Shown here piece by piece: positions 1 through 9,660 of a stretch of DNA of 64,000 nt. This DNA comes from Aeromonas sp. RU39B. Lineage in GTDB: Bacteria; Pseudomonadota; Gammaproteobacteria; Enterobacterales; Aeromonadaceae. The stretch covers positions 62,001 through 126,000 of the forward strand of contig NZ_FTMJ01000013.1 in the NCBI RefSeq assembly GCF_900156095.1, read 5' to 3'. How positions within the stretch are numbered: position 1 is the first letter of the stretch; every line of letters begins with the position of its first letter. The notes below the pieces were generated by a model. It ran no database searches. It was given only the letters and a program-made list of their open reading frames with translations, and had not been told where the DNA came from. A program made the position numbers and the translations under genes.

Positions 1-2976
1 ATTCCCTATCCCGGAGCGACACCGCGCGAGGTTGAAAATCTGGTGACTACGCCGGCCGAGCAGGTGATTTCACAACTGGCCGGTATTGATACCCTCTACT
101 CGTTTTCCCAGCCTGATGGTGCGCTTATCGTGGTTGTGTTCAAGGTCGGCGTGAAGCGGGCTCAGGCGATCGTGGATCTCTATAACCAGCTTTACTCCCA
201 CAAAGATTGGCTGCCAACCGGGTTGGGGGTGGGAGATCCGCTGATCAAGCCTCGTGGCATCGATGATGTGCCGATTGTTAGTTTGACGTTGTGGAGTCAA
301 TCACTTGGCACGCCCGCATTGACCCGCGCCGCTCATGAACTGGAGACCGAACTCAAGCGGTTACCCGGTACACGGGATATCACCACCATTGGTAGTCACG
401 ACGAGGTTCTCAATGTGGTGCTGGATCCTGTTGCACTGGCCGCCCATAAGCTGACGGTAAGCGCTCTGGCCGATCGTCTTGGCGCAGCCAATAAGGTCGG
501 GACGATTGCAGGTATCACGCAGAATAATCGTGAGTTCAAGGTGAGAGTCGGTGCATTTTTACATTCGCCGCAAGAGGTCACCCAATTAGTCGTGGGGGTA
601 CATGAGGGGAAGCCGGTTTATCTTGGCGATGTCGCCAGCGTGACACTGGGGGCTGCGCTACCGACCCAGGCTGCCTGGTTTGCTAAAGGAGGCAAGGGCG
701 CGCCACATCCGGCGGTGACCATCGCTATTGGCAAGCAGCCCGGTCAAAATGCTGTTGAGGTAGCCAAGCGGGTGGAGGCACGAGTTGCCGAGCTTAAAAA
801 CCGTCTGCTGCCGGGCCAACTCGAGGTGACGGTAACCCGCGACTATGGTGTGACCGCTGCAGATAAGTCCAATACCCTGATTGGCAAGCTAATTTTCGCT
901 ACGGCAGCGGTGGTTTTATTGGTGCTGGTCAGCATGGGGTGGCGTGAGTCGCTGGTGGTTGGGTTGGCCATCGTGATTACCTTGTTGCTAACACTGTTTG
1001 CGTCATGGGCCTGGGGCTTTACCCTCAACCGGGTCTCCCTGTTTGCCCTGATCTTCTCCATCGGCATTCTGGTCGACGATGCTATCGTCGTGGTAGAAAA
1101 CATCCACCGTCATCGCTCGCTCGAGAAGCGACCACTGCGCGAGTTGATCCCCGGTGCCGTCGATGAGGTGGGAGGGCCGACGATTCTGGCTACTCTCACC
1201 GTGATTGCAGCCCTGCTGCCAATGGCCTTTGTCTCTGGCTTGATGGGGCCTTATATGAGCCCCATTCCAATCAATGCCAGCATGGGGATGCTGCTCTCGT
1301 TGCTGGTGGCGTTTATTTTCTCTCCCTGGCTGGCTGGACATCTGCTTTCTCACCATGGCCATCATGCTGGCACCAGCGTGCAAGAAGGGCTGTTTCACCG
1401 CCTGATGTCTCCGTTTTTGCTCGGTCCCGGGGCAAGGCGAGCGCGGCGCTATTTGTGGCTCGCTGTGCTGCTGTTGGTTGGATTGGCATCCAGTTTGCCA
1501 GTTATCCAATGGGTCGTGCTCAAAATGCTTCCCTTTGATAACAAGTCAGAATTTCAGCTAGTGCTGGATATGCCGGAAGGAACCAGCTTTGAGCAAACCC
1601 AGCGTACCTTGCTGGCGATGGGCAGAGAGATTGGCCAAGTGCCAGAGGTTCGTGATTTCCAGATCTATGCCGGTACGGCAGCGCCGATTAACTTCAACGG
1701 CTTGGTGCGCCACTACTTTGCGCGAAGCGGTGCCAATGTGGGTGATATTCAGGTCAATCTGGTGGAAAAGCATGAGCGCAAACGCAGTAGCCATCTCATT
1801 GCTCTGTCAGTGCGTGATGCGCTGCAAGCCATCGCGCGTCGTGATGGGGGCAATCTTAAAGTGGTAGAGGTCCCGCCCGGTCCCCCCGTCTGGTCCCCGA
1901 TCTTGGCTGAAGTGTACGGACCAACCGAAGCCATTCGGTCAAAGGCGGCGGACAAAGTCATGGCCGCGTTGCGAGCCACACCAGATGTGGTGGATGTGGA
2001 TATCTATCGAGGCGAGACGCAACCTCTCTGGCGACTGACCGTCGATCGCAGCAAAGCTGCGCTACTGGGTGTCGATAGTGCTGATGTGGTGAAAACCCTC
2101 GCGGCCGGTGTCGGTGATCTGGATGTGACCTGGCTGCACCGGGAAGAGGCCAAATACCCGGTGCCAATTCGCCTGACTCTCTCGCCAGGGGATCGGCGCG
2201 ATCTCGATAGCGTGTTGACACTCAAAGTGAGCTCATCATCCGGTAATCGGGTGCCGCTCTCGGAATTAGTCATGCGCCGTGATGAGGTTTTACCGCCCTA
2301 TATCACCCACAAAAACATGCTGCCGATGGTGATGGTGGTGGCTGACATGGCTGGTCATCTCGATAGCCCGCTATATGGCATGGTGGAGGCCGGTGGACGT
2401 ATCGACCTGCCTCAATACTATGTACGCCAGCCAACGGCACCGGGTGAGGTGGCGTTGTTATGGGATGGGGAGTGGAAGGTCACTTACGAGACGTTTCGCG
2501 ATATGGGAATTTCTTATGGTGTCGGCATGGTACTTATTTACCTGCTGGTAGTGGCCCAGTTTCGCTCCTATCTGGTGCCACTCATTATTATGGCCCCGAT
2601 ACCCATGACGGTGGTTGGCGTTATGCCAGGGCATGCTCTGCTGGGAGCCCAATTCACTGCTACCTCAATGATTGGCATGATTGCGCTGGCAGGCATCATT
2701 GTTCGCAATAGCATTTTGCTGGTGGATTTCATCGAGTTGGAGCGCGCTGGTGGCACGCCGTTTGAGCAAGCAGTGATCCGTGCCGCCCAGGTTCGTGCCA
2801 AACCCATTTTACTGACTGCGCTGGCGGCGATGATTGGTGCGTTTTTTATCCTCGATGACCCCATCTTCAATGGGCTCGCCATCTCGCTAATCTTCGGGAT
2901 TCTGGTTTCGACCCTGCTTACTCTGGTTGTGATCCCGCTGCTTTATTACGCGCTACTTGCTAAACGCAACGTATAA
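1..2976 (+). CDS. RND multidrug efflux permease, 5' end outside window
   Basis: Inner-membrane, proton-driven pump of the AcrB/MexB resistance-nodulation-division family, which works with a periplasmic adaptor and an outer-membrane channel. The frame is open from base 1. Its first residues (YPGATPREVEN) match the periplasmic loop just after TM1 in this family, so roughly 40 N-terminal residues lie upstream. The visible 991 residues contain the two hydrophobic blocks expected of the fold, and the adjacent Asp pair of the TM4 proton relay (LVDDAIVVVEN) is encoded at 1075-1080. The adaptor gene is probably just upstream. Substrates cannot be read from the sequence. Confidence 0.93.
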   Translation: MPYPGATPREVENLVTTPAEQVISQLAGIDTLYSFSQPDGALIVVVFKVGVKRAQAIVDLYNQLYSHKDWLPTGLGVGDPLIKPRGIDDVPIVSLTLWSQSLGTPALTRAAHELETELKRLPGTRDITTIGSHDEVLNVVLDPVALAAHKLTVSALADRLGAANKVGTIAGITQNNREFKVRVGAFLHSPQEVTQLVVGVHEGKPVYLGDVASVTLGAALPTQAAWFAKGGKGAPHPAVTIAIGKQPGQNAVEVAKRVEARVAELKNRLLPGQLEVTVTRDYGVTAADKSNTLIGKLIFATAAVVLLVLVSMGWRESLVVGLAIVITLLLTLFASWAWGFTLNRVSLFALIFSIGILVDDAIVVVENIHRHRSLEKRPLRELIPGAVDEVGGPTILATLTVIAALLPMAFVSGLMGPYMSPIPINASMGMLLSLLVAFIFSPWLAGHLLSHHGHHAGTSVQEGLFHRLMSPFLLGPGARRARRYLWLAVLLLVGLASSLPVIQWVVLKMLPFDNKSEFQLVLDMPEGTSFEQTQRTLLAMGREIGQVPEVRDFQIYAGTAAPINFNGLVRHYFARSGANVGDIQVNLVEKHERKRSSHLIALSVRDALQAIARRDGGNLKVVEVPPGPPVWSPILAEVYGPTEAIRSKAADKVMAALRATPDVVDVDIYRGETQPLWRLTVDRSKAALLGVDSADVVKTLAAGVGDLDVTWLHREEAKYPVPIRLTLSPGDRRDLDSVLTLKVSSSSGNRVPLSELVMRRDEVLPPYITHKNMLPMVMVVADMAGHLDSPLYGMVEAGGRIDLPQYYVRQPTAPGEVALLWDGEWKVTYETFRDMGISYGVGMVLIYLLVVAQFRSYLVPLIIMAPIPMTVVGVMPGHALLGAQFTATSMIGMIALAGIIVRNSILLVDFIELERAGGTPFEQAVIRAAQVRAKPILLTALAAMIGAFFILDDPIFNGLAISLIFGILVSTLLTLVVIPLLYYALLAKRNV

Positions 2977-2982
2977 ACAAGG

Positions 2983-3006
2983 CGCCACTGGTGTATTCCA
3001 GTGGCG
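2983..3006. terminator. Hairpin between convergent genes
   Basis: A 9-bp perfect stem (CGCCACTGG / CCAGTGGCG) lies between the pump gene and the convergent GGDEF gene. It lacks a strong T-run, so it is only a probable bidirectional terminator. Confidence 0.5.
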
Positions 3007-3009
3007 TTA

Positions 3010-5454
3010 TCAACGTGCCTCTCGCTGTGTTCTGAGCTGGGCGAAAAAGCGGCGATCCGACAGATTGACGTGGTGCATGATGAGATCGTGCATGACGAAA
3101 TGGCGCAATCGCTCGGTATCAAAATGGCCGTCAGCCAAGGCGCCTAGCAGGATCTCCCCTTTTTGCAGCAGATAACGGTGCTCTTCACTATGGGTATCCA
3201 GATCGCCCAACCCCAGGGCGTTGAGCTGCTGCTCCTGATAAGCGAAATGGTGGCGGGTGGCGTCGAGCAACGTCTGTAGGCGACCATGCCAGTTACCACT
3301 GGTGCCTTGGGGATCTTGCAGACATATCAGCAAGGCATTAGTGGCCGTGACAATCTGGTGATATTGCTGGTCGAGTTGGGGGTCGCCGCTGTCTTGGGCC
3401 GGATACCAGTGCAGCATGCCGCGTTCAGGATCAATCTCTTCGCAATAGAGGCACACCTGAGAACGACCATCGTTTTTGGCCTGATACATGGCCAGATCGG
3501 CATGGTGCATCAGCATCTTGGTGTTCTGGCCATGTTCGGGATAGAGGGCAATACCAATACTGCAGGAGATCTGCATGGTTTGGCCGCGCGTAGAGAACGG
3601 CTGGTTGAGGACTGTCTGCAGCCGGTCAGCAATCATCAGCGCTTCATCGCCGGTATGGGGCAGCAGCACGACAAACTCGTCACCGCCAAGGCGTGCTACC
3701 AGATCTTGATCACGCACCGCTTTGTGCATCCGCTCGGCCACCATGGCCAACAGTGCGTCCCCCATCTCATGACCTAGTGTGTCGTTGATTGGCTTGAAGT
3801 TATCCAAGTCGATAAACATCAGCGCCAGTTGCCGAGTATCGGGGTGCTCGATGGACTCTTGCAGCCGCTGCTTGAGCAGGCGGCGGTTGGGCAGGTTGGT
3901 GAGCGGATCGTAAAACGCCAGCCGCCGCATCACCTCTTCGGCCGCAACGCGCTCGGTAATATCGCGGGTCACGCCGATGATGGAGACGGGCTCACCCTGC
4001 TCGTTGCAATAAAGCGTGGTGACTGATTCGGTGGGAATGCTGTGGCCATGCTGATGGTAAAGCTCCAGCATGAAGGTCTGCCGGGTATCGTTTAGCGCGC
4101 CATCGTGCCAGGCGAGCAGTGCCTTGGCGGCATGTTCACGCAAGCGCTCGGCCGAGGCGGCCGTCATCACACTCTCGGGCGGCAGACTCATGATGTCATC
4201 GATGTTATGGCCGGTCAGCCGGGTGACCGCTGGGCTGATGTAGGTCAGGCGGGTGGTGTGCACATCCATGGTCCAGATCACATCGGCGCTGTGCTCGGTC
4301 ACAAACCGATAGTGCTGTTCGCGCTCGGCTAACTCGCGGGTGAGGCGCAGGCGATCGCGGCTCTCGTCACGCAATCGCAGGTAAAATCCACCAAAGATAC
4401 CGCACAGCATGAGTGCTATCAGGATTGTAAAAAAGACGACCATAATGGTGCGGTCAACGTCCTGACGCCGCTGCTGCTCAAGCAGCAACTCAGGGTCAAA
4501 CAGAAAGTCGGACACGTCAGGTGAGCGTGCCAGCAGGCTTAAGTCATGATAACGATCGGCGATCTGTTGCCAGCGCTCGCGCTGCATATAGCCGGGCTCG
4601 ACCAACTCGGGTCGCACCAGCTCATCGAGGCGGGCAAAGGCGGCGCGCAGGTGTTGTGTGTCGGCGACGCCGGGCAAATAGAGCTCCATCCAGTCGAGCA
4701 CTTCATCCGGATGTGCCAATGCATAACGCCAGCCGCGCACGGTGGCATCGACAAACGCTTTCACTTGTTGAGGATGGCGCTGCAGTTCGGTGCGGGAGGT
4801 AAACAGGGTCGCACCATAGGCATCGAGTTGCCGATTGGTGACGGGAAACAGGGCCAGGGGAGATGAGGGGCTTCCCGCATCAGGGGGTAAATCCAGCAGT
4901 GACATGCCGACTGCCGCCACATCGCCGCGTGCTAACTGCTCCAGCGCGTCACTCTGCCAGGGCAGCAGAGTAGGATGAACATCATTGAGCTGGAGATAGG
5001 CTTGCAAGGTCAGGCTGTCGGTCTCCAGGATGACCGGCTTGCCCCTGAGCTCATGCACATCACTTAGCGAATTCTGTTTGCGGGTGACCAATATCAGGGG
5101 AGAGTGCTGCTCGAACGCGGCCAACGCAACCACTTGCTGACCGGCAGTAAAAAACTGCAACAGGCTGCTGTCAGCGATACCAAATTGGGCTTCTCCTGCT
5201 CCGACCGCCTGGATGGCGTCTTTTCGTGAGGTGCCGGTTTGCAGGCGAACGTCGAGCCCGGCTTCCCGATAGAAATCCTTGAACAGTGCAGCGTAATAGC
5301 CGGCAAACTGAATGTGATGTGAGCCACCCAGTTGCAAGGTGAGAAACTCATGGGCCTGCAGTGAGCCATGACTCAACAACAGCAGTAAAGCGAACAGCCA
5401 CCGAGGGGCGAACGACGTTCGTGGCACCTGCTTAGCTTCTCCAAGAACACTCAT
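3010..5454 (-). CDS. Periplasmic-binding/PAS/GGDEF/hemerythrin signalling protein
   Basis: Predicted membrane-bound diguanylate cyclase of 814 aa. In order: a signal peptide (about residues 12-34); an NMT1/THI5-type solute-binding domain in the periplasm (about 36-300); one membrane helix (about 337-359); a PAS domain (about 385-500); a GGDEF domain with an intact GGDEF motif at about 590 and an RDQD inhibitory site five residues before it; and a C-terminal hemerythrin-like domain (about 680-805) with the expected spaced His/Glu/Asp ligands (HHFAYQE, HSEEH, HDLIMHHVNLSD). The likely output is c-di-GMP synthesis gated by a periplasmic ligand and by oxygen or iron state; that coupling is inference. 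Starts at 5472 and 5481 are also possible; 5454 was chosen for the GAGGT upstream. Confidence 0.88.
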   Translation of the reverse strand: MSVLGEAKQVPRTSFAPRWLFALLLLLSHGSLQAHEFLTLQLGGSHHIQFAGYYAALFKDFYREAGLDVRLQTGTSRKDAIQAVGAGEAQFGIADSSLLQFFTAGQQVVALAAFEQHSPLILVTRKQNSLSDVHELRGKPVILETDSLTLQAYLQLNDVHPTLLPWQSDALEQLARGDVAAVGMSLLDLPPDAGSPSSPLALFPVTNRQLDAYGATLFTSRTELQRHPQQVKAFVDATVRGWRYALAHPDEVLDWMELYLPGVADTQHLRAAFARLDELVRPELVEPGYMQRERWQQIADRYHDLSLLARSPDVSDFLFDPELLLEQQRRQDVDRTIMVVFFTILIALMLCGIFGGFYLRLRDESRDRLRLTRELAEREQHYRFVTEHSADVIWTMDVHTTRLTYISPAVTRLTGHNIDDIMSLPPESVMTAASAERLREHAAKALLAWHDGALNDTRQTFMLELYHQHGHSIPTESVTTLYCNEQGEPVSIIGVTRDITERVAAEEVMRRLAFYDPLTNLPNRRLLKQRLQESIEHPDTRQLALMFIDLDNFKPINDTLGHEMGDALLAMVAERMHKAVRDQDLVARLGGDEFVVLLPHTGDEALMIADRLQTVLNQPFSTRGQTMQISCSIGIALYPEHGQNTKMLMHHADLAMYQAKNDGRSQVCLYCEEIDPERGMLHWYPAQDSGDPQLDQQYHQIVTATNALLICLQDPQGTSGNWHGRLQTLLDATRHHFAYQEQQLNALGLGDLDTHSEEHRYLLQKGEILLGALADGHFDTERLRHFVMHDLIMHHVNLSDRRFFAQLRTQREAR

Positions 5455-5862
5455 CCTAACCTCAGTGTTCATCCTCTTCATGCCTTGCATCCTGCCTGTA
5501 CAGCCTGAACCGGGTGTCAGCCTCAAAAGAGGCGGCTTTTACTCTCTTGCATCGAGTTTTCTATCAAAAGAGCCATTTGATGATGTTTCAAAAGCGCGTA
5601 ATGGCTTGTTCAACGAACCAAATGGCAAGAAACTTGAAAATAATCCTGTTTAAAATTCAATAGTTGAAAATTACACTATTCATATACCAGATTTTGTGTT
5701 TAAAACCATGCTGTTACGTTTATTTACCTAGCGCGCCCATTTGGGGAGGCTTGCCTTGGCAAAGCGTCCGCAATCTGTTAGCGATACGTCTGGCAAACCG
5801 GCTGGTTATCTGGTGTTGTTCGACCTTCCCGTTTGTGACGGCTCCCTGTTACGAGGTCTCTT
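5455..5862. other. Intergenic region, divergent promoters expected
   Basis: About 400 bases of AT-richer DNA between the divergent GGDEF gene and lplA. Short open frames here have no domain signal and no good ribosome site. No clear operator or RNA structure was recognised. Confidence 0.4.
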
Positions 5863-6879
5863 ATGCACCGTTTGCGTCTGCTTATTTCCACATCCCACGA
5901 TCCCTGGTTCAATCTGGCGGTCGAGGAGTGCATCTTTCGCCAGATGTCCCCCGAGCAGCAGGTGTTGTTCCTGTGGCGTAATGACGACACCGTGGTGATT
6001 GGCCGGGCGCAAAACCCCTGGAAAGAGTGTAACACCCGGCGCATGGAGCGTGACGATATCAAGCTGGCACGCCGCAGCAGCGGTGGCGGCGCGGTATTCC
6101 ACGATCTGGGCAATAGCTGTTTTACCTTTATGGCTGGCAAGCCCGGTTACGATAAACAGATCTCGACCGGCATCGTGCTGGCGGGGCTGCGTCGCTTGGG
6201 GATTGAGGCCCACGCGTCGGGTCGCAACGATCTGCTGATGGTGACCCCGGATGGAGAGCGCAAGATCTCGGGCTCGGCGTATCGTGAAACCCACGATCGC
6301 GGCTTTCATCATGGCACCGTGCTACTTTCGGCCAATCTCAGCCGGCTGGCTGACTACCTCAATCCGGATCCCAAGAAGCTGGCCGCCAAGGGCATCACTT
6401 CGGTGCGCAGTCGGGTGGCCAATGTCTGCGAGCAGCACCCTGCTGTCGATCACGCCGCGCTGGTTAACGCACTGAGTGAGGCCTTCTTTGCTCATTATGG
6501 CGCGGCGGTCATACCGGAATTTATCAGCCCGGACGAGTGGCCTGATCTGCCCGGCTTTGCCGATACGTTTGCCCGTCAGAGCAGTTGGGAGTGGAATTTT
6601 GGTCATGCCCCTTCGTTTAGCCATCAGTTAGATGAGCGTTTTGCCTGGGGCGGTGTCGAGCTGCACATGGAGGTGGAGAAAGGGGAAATCCAAGCGGCCC
6701 GCATTTTTACCGATAGCCTTGACCCGGCGCCGCTCGAAGCGTTGGCACAGGCACTGGCGGGGGTGCGTTATCAGGCCGAGGCGCTGAGTGCTGCTGTGGC
6801 AGCGCATGCCAGCCAGTGGCCGCAGGCGGCAAAGGAGTTGGCCGAGCTACAGGCATGGTTCGAGCGGGCACTACGCTGA
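5863..6879 (+). CDS. lplA: Lipoate-protein ligase A
   Basis: Cytoplasmic enzyme that activates lipoate with ATP and attaches it to the E2 and H subunits of 2-oxoacid dehydrogenases and the glycine cleavage system. The 338 aa equal the E. coli LplA length. The conserved [15 protein letters not shown] block, the KISGSAYRE lysine motif and the C-terminal accessory domain are all present. It stands alone between two intergenic gaps, so it is probably monocistronic. Confidence 0.96.
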   Translation: MHRLRLLISTSHDPWFNLAVEECIFRQMSPEQQVLFLWRNDDTVVIGRAQNPWKECNTRRMERDDIKLARRSSGGGAVFHDLGNSCFTFMAGKPGYDKQISTGIVLAGLRRLGIEAHASGRNDLLMVTPDGERKISGSAYRETHDRGFHHGTVLLSANLSRLADYLNPDPKKLAAKGITSVRSRVANVCEQHPAVDHAALVNALSEAFFAHYGAAVIPEFISPDEWPDLPGFADTFARQSSWEWNFGHAPSFSHQLDERFAWGGVELHMEVEKGEIQAARIFTDSLDPAPLEALAQALAGVRYQAEALSAAVAAHASQWPQAAKELAELQAWFERALR

Positions 6880-6985
6880 TACGCCGCATCAAAAAATCTA
6901 TAGTGATTCATTAGTTAATATCGTTGGTTGCCATGGCGGGCAAAGCGTATAAATGCGCCACCCTGTACATGGAAACCAGATAAAA

Positions 6986-8680
6986 ATGAGCGAGTTACTC
7001 TATCTTAAAGATGATGGCGTCAACGCCGTATCCGATCGCTTTCAAACCCGCTTTGCCCAGGTAAAGGCTAACTTTTTCTCACGTGATCCGGATCTGTGGC
7101 CGGTGTTTCGTGAACCCGGCTTTGCGGCCCTCAATGCCTTCCGTGCTCGCGCGCTGGCGCCCGCTGAGCGCTTGAGCGCCTGGCCGGACGGCCCGGCTCG
7201 TCTGGCGCATCTTCGCGAAGGCGCGCCGGTGCCTGCGACCATGCAGATGCCCGGTGAGCCGATGGAAGAGCTGCTGTTTGCAGCCGCGCTCTCCAAGGAT
7301 TGGGAAAACCCTTCAAGCGTTGAAAACGTCATCACCATGTCGGCCGACCCGGCCATTTATGGTGCCCAGATGGGCATTTTGGCCAACCCGAATCTGGTCT
7401 ATTCGGAGTATGCCGGAGTGGCCGAAGAGCTCGAGCGCAAGGTGGTGCGCCAGATTGCCATGCTGGCCGGTTATGACCCGCAGCGGGCCACCGGCATCTT
7501 TACTCAGGGTGGTACCTTCTGCAACCTGTATGGCTACCTGCTCGGTATTCGCAAGAGCCTGCCGGATGCCAAGCACAAGGGGCTCGGCCACTATCAGGAT
7601 TACCGCATTATCAACTCGCAGGGCGGTCACTACTCCAATATCACCAATCTTTCGCTGCTTGGGGTGGATATCGAGAACAAAACCATCCGTATCCAGGTGG
7701 GTGAAAACAATGACATCGATCTGGACGATCTGGAGCGCACCCTCACCGCCTGTTTTGCGCTTAAGCACGTCGTACCGACCATCATGCTCACCATGGGCAC
7801 CACCGATACGTTCGGGGTGGATCGGGTCAAGCCGGTATTTGATCTGCGCAATCGCCTGTGCGAGCAGTTTGAGGTGCCGGTCAAGCCCCACATTCACGTG
7901 GATGCGGCTATCGGTTGGTCAATGATCTTCTTTTTGGGTTATGACTTTGCCGCCAACCCGCTGTCGATCAACCCGGCCACGTTGGCGGGGATTGAGCGCA
8001 ACGTGGCGCGCTTTGCCGAGCTTAAATATGCCGACTCGTTCACTGTCGATTTCCAGAAGTGGGGCTATGTCCCTTACACCTCCAGTCTGGTGATGATCCG
8101 CGAGCGTGACGATCTGAAGGCGATGGAAAATGATCCGGAAAACTTCTCCTACTTTGAGCGGGATATTCAGGGACAGACCCATCTGCAATCGACTATCGAA
8201 TGTTCGCGCGGGGCGAGTGGTCTGTTTGGCGCCTATGCCGCGTTGAACTATCTGGGGGTCGAAGGGTACCGGATTGTGTTGGCGCATTGCCTGCAAAACG
8301 CCAACTACTTCCGCTATCGCTTGAGCCAGCTTGGCAACGTCAAACTGGTGGCGCAGGAGAACCAGGGGCCGAGCGTGGGCTTTAAGCTCTACAACCCCGA
8401 GTGGGTCAGCGACCCGGATGCCGAGTTCGCCTTCGAGCTGGCCAGAAGTCCGGATCCGGCTTACAAGGCGCGGCTGGCGCGCAACACACAATGGCACCGT
8501 CAGCAGTTTACATCCCGTGGCAAGGTAGGGCTGTATACCAACTGGGTCGAGGCGGTCGCACGCTCCGAGTATGACGCCCGTGGTAAGTACTCTTACATTG
8601 CGGGTGAGAAGGCGGTCTTTATGAATCCCGCCTGCAGCCGTGAGCAGATTGACGCCTTTATTGCTCATATTCGGGGATAA
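6986..8680 (+). CDS. panP: Pyridoxal-dependent aspartate 1-decarboxylase (PanP-like)
   Basis: Group II PLP decarboxylase of 564 aa. The family found in Vibrio and Aeromonas makes beta-alanine from aspartate for pantothenate and CoA synthesis in place of pyruvoyl PanD. Visible PLP signatures are the HVDAAIGW segment, where the Asp contacts the PLP ring nitrogen, and a Lys in DFQKWGYVPY that forms the Schiff base. The ATG at 6986 is preferred over 6953 because family members begin near SELLYLKDD. Glutamate decarboxylase activity is the main alternative; the panP name rests on recall of family similarity. Confidence 0.82.
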   Translation: MSELLYLKDDGVNAVSDRFQTRFAQVKANFFSRDPDLWPVFREPGFAALNAFRARALAPAERLSAWPDGPARLAHLREGAPVPATMQMPGEPMEELLFAAALSKDWENPSSVENVITMSADPAIYGAQMGILANPNLVYSEYAGVAEELERKVVRQIAMLAGYDPQRATGIFTQGGTFCNLYGYLLGIRKSLPDAKHKGLGHYQDYRIINSQGGHYSNITNLSLLGVDIENKTIRIQVGENNDIDLDDLERTLTACFALKHVVPTIMLTMGTTDTFGVDRVKPVFDLRNRLCEQFEVPVKPHIHVDAAIGWSMIFFLGYDFAANPLSINPATLAGIERNVARFAELKYADSFTVDFQKWGYVPYTSSLVMIRERDDLKAMENDPENFSYFERDIQGQTHLQSTIECSRGASGLFGAYAALNYLGVEGYRIVLAHCLQNANYFRYRLSQLGNVKLVAQENQGPSVGFKLYNPEWVSDPDAEFAFELARSPDPAYKARLARNTQWHRQQFTSRGKVGLYTNWVEAVARSEYDARGKYSYIAGEKAVFMNPACSREQIDAFIAHIRG

Positions 8681-8701
8681 TCTGGTAACCATAATCTCAA
8701 T

Positions 8702-8726
8702 GGTGGGTTGGTCGCCCACCTTTTTT
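8702..8726 (+). terminator. Rho-independent terminator of panP-like gene
   Basis: GGTGGG and CCCACC pair across a short loop and are followed by six T residues. Confidence 0.8.
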
Positions 8727-8781
8727 ATGCCTGTAACAGATGGTGATATAAGGATTCTTTCGGAGCACAAGGATATGCAGA

Positions 8782-9372
8782 ATGGAATTGGTACTGATTC
8801 GTCACGGTCAAACTCGAGCAAATGCTGAGGGGCGTTATCTGGGTAGCCTGGATCTTCCCCTTGATATTACTGGCTTAGCCCAGATGTGGGAGCTTGCGGA
8901 GGAATTGGCCAACGACCTTCCATTTGATCGCTTGCTCTGCTCACCACTACTTCGTGCTCGTCAAAGCGCGGAGTTGCTGGGTGAGCGACTTGGGCTAGTA
9001 CCGCACATCATGCCAGCTTTTCGTGAACGGTACGTTGGGTGTTTTGAGGGATTGACTCAGGGGGAAGCAGCTGCCCGGTACCCTGATCTGTGGGCTCTGA
9101 ATATCACTCGGCGATGGCACTTGGCGCCTCCTGGAGGGGAACCATTGGGGGCTATGGCAGCTCGTCTTGGCGCTGCATTAGAATCTCTATCGCAAGAGCA
9201 ACAGGCAACAAGGATTTTGCTGGTCGCACACGGTGTTGTGGGGCGAATGTGTCGAGCCTTGCTTGAGGAGGGTTTTTCCAACTTTTTTGAGCGTCAACTT
9301 GGTAATGGCGATCGTATCGCACTGACCTTGACTCCTGGGATTATGTTACATTCATGGCCAGTGTCAGATTGA
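8782..9372 (+). CDS. Histidine phosphatase family protein (CobC/PhoE-like)
   Basis: 196-aa phosphatase of the branch-1 histidine (phosphoglycerate-mutase-like) superfamily. The catalytic RHG motif (LIRHGQTRAN) is at residues 6-13, the acid/base region follows FRERYVGCFEG, and the second active-site His lies in LLVAHGVVGRM. The family includes alpha-ribazole phosphatase and broad sugar-phosphate phosphatases. No cobalamin genes are adjacent, so the substrate is unknown. AAGGA lies upstream of the ATG. Confidence 0.82.
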   Translation: MELVLIRHGQTRANAEGRYLGSLDLPLDITGLAQMWELAEELANDLPFDRLLCSPLLRARQSAELLGERLGLVPHIMPAFRERYVGCFEGLTQGEAAARYPDLWALNITRRWHLAPPGGEPLGAMAARLGAALESLSQEQQATRILLVAHGVVGRMCRALLEEGFSNFFERQLGNGDRIALTLTPGIMLHSWPVSD

Positions 9373-9508
9373 GGTTTGTTTAGCATTCTAATCACTTTGA
9401 TTCTAGATGAGCTGCAACATACAAATGTTAGAGTAGTTTGAACCCAATAAAATGGGCTCTACAGCCATGTGGAAAATTCCGATGTTAAAAATATGTAGTG
9501 TTGGGGCT

Positions 9509-9517
9509 TGATATAAT
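9509..9517 (+). promoter_or_regulatory. Extended -10 promoter for structured leader
   Basis: TGATATAAT is an extended -10 (TGn-TATAAT). Transcription would begin near 9524, exactly where the paired leader sequence starts. No good -35 is seen, as is usual for extended -10 promoters. Confidence 0.6.
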
Positions 9518-9520
9518 AAA

Positions 9521-9645
9521 CGGCCAAGGCAGACTGAAAGTAAGCGCGATCCCCTGTGATCGCGTCGCGCCCACCGCCTTGCCAGCTGTCACTTGGCAAC
9601 CCGGGCCGGAGCCCCGGGGCGGCGCGAACAGGCTCACTGACAGGG
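9521..9645 (+). promoter_or_regulatory. Candidate structured 5' leader (unidentified RNA element)
   Basis: Between the predicted start site and the downstream ATG the RNA can fold compactly. GGCCAAGGC (9522-9530) pairs with GCCTTGCC (9577-9584) and encloses a perfect hairpin CGCGATC/GATCGCG with a CCCTGT loop. Then CTGTCA (9588-9593) pairs with TGACAG (9639-9644) and encloses a CCCGG/CCGGG hairpin. I could not match it to a riboswitch class I know. It may be a metabolite sensor, a protein-binding leader or a small RNA. Confidence 0.5.
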
Positions 9646-9660
9646 AATATCAGGTGAACT

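Noticed and set aside
5570..5600. FNR-like site TTTGATGATGTTTCAAAA before lplA
   Set aside because: Only one half matches the TTGAT-N4-ATCAA consensus, and it is far from any clear promoter.
5664..5998. Overlapping open frames before and inside lplA
   Set aside because: No domain, no ribosome site, and they run into the lplA coding sequence in other frames.
9521..9645. Assignment of the leader to glycine, lysine, cobalamin, guanidine or SAM riboswitches
   Set aside because: The conserved boxes of those classes that I know are absent, so it is left unclassified.
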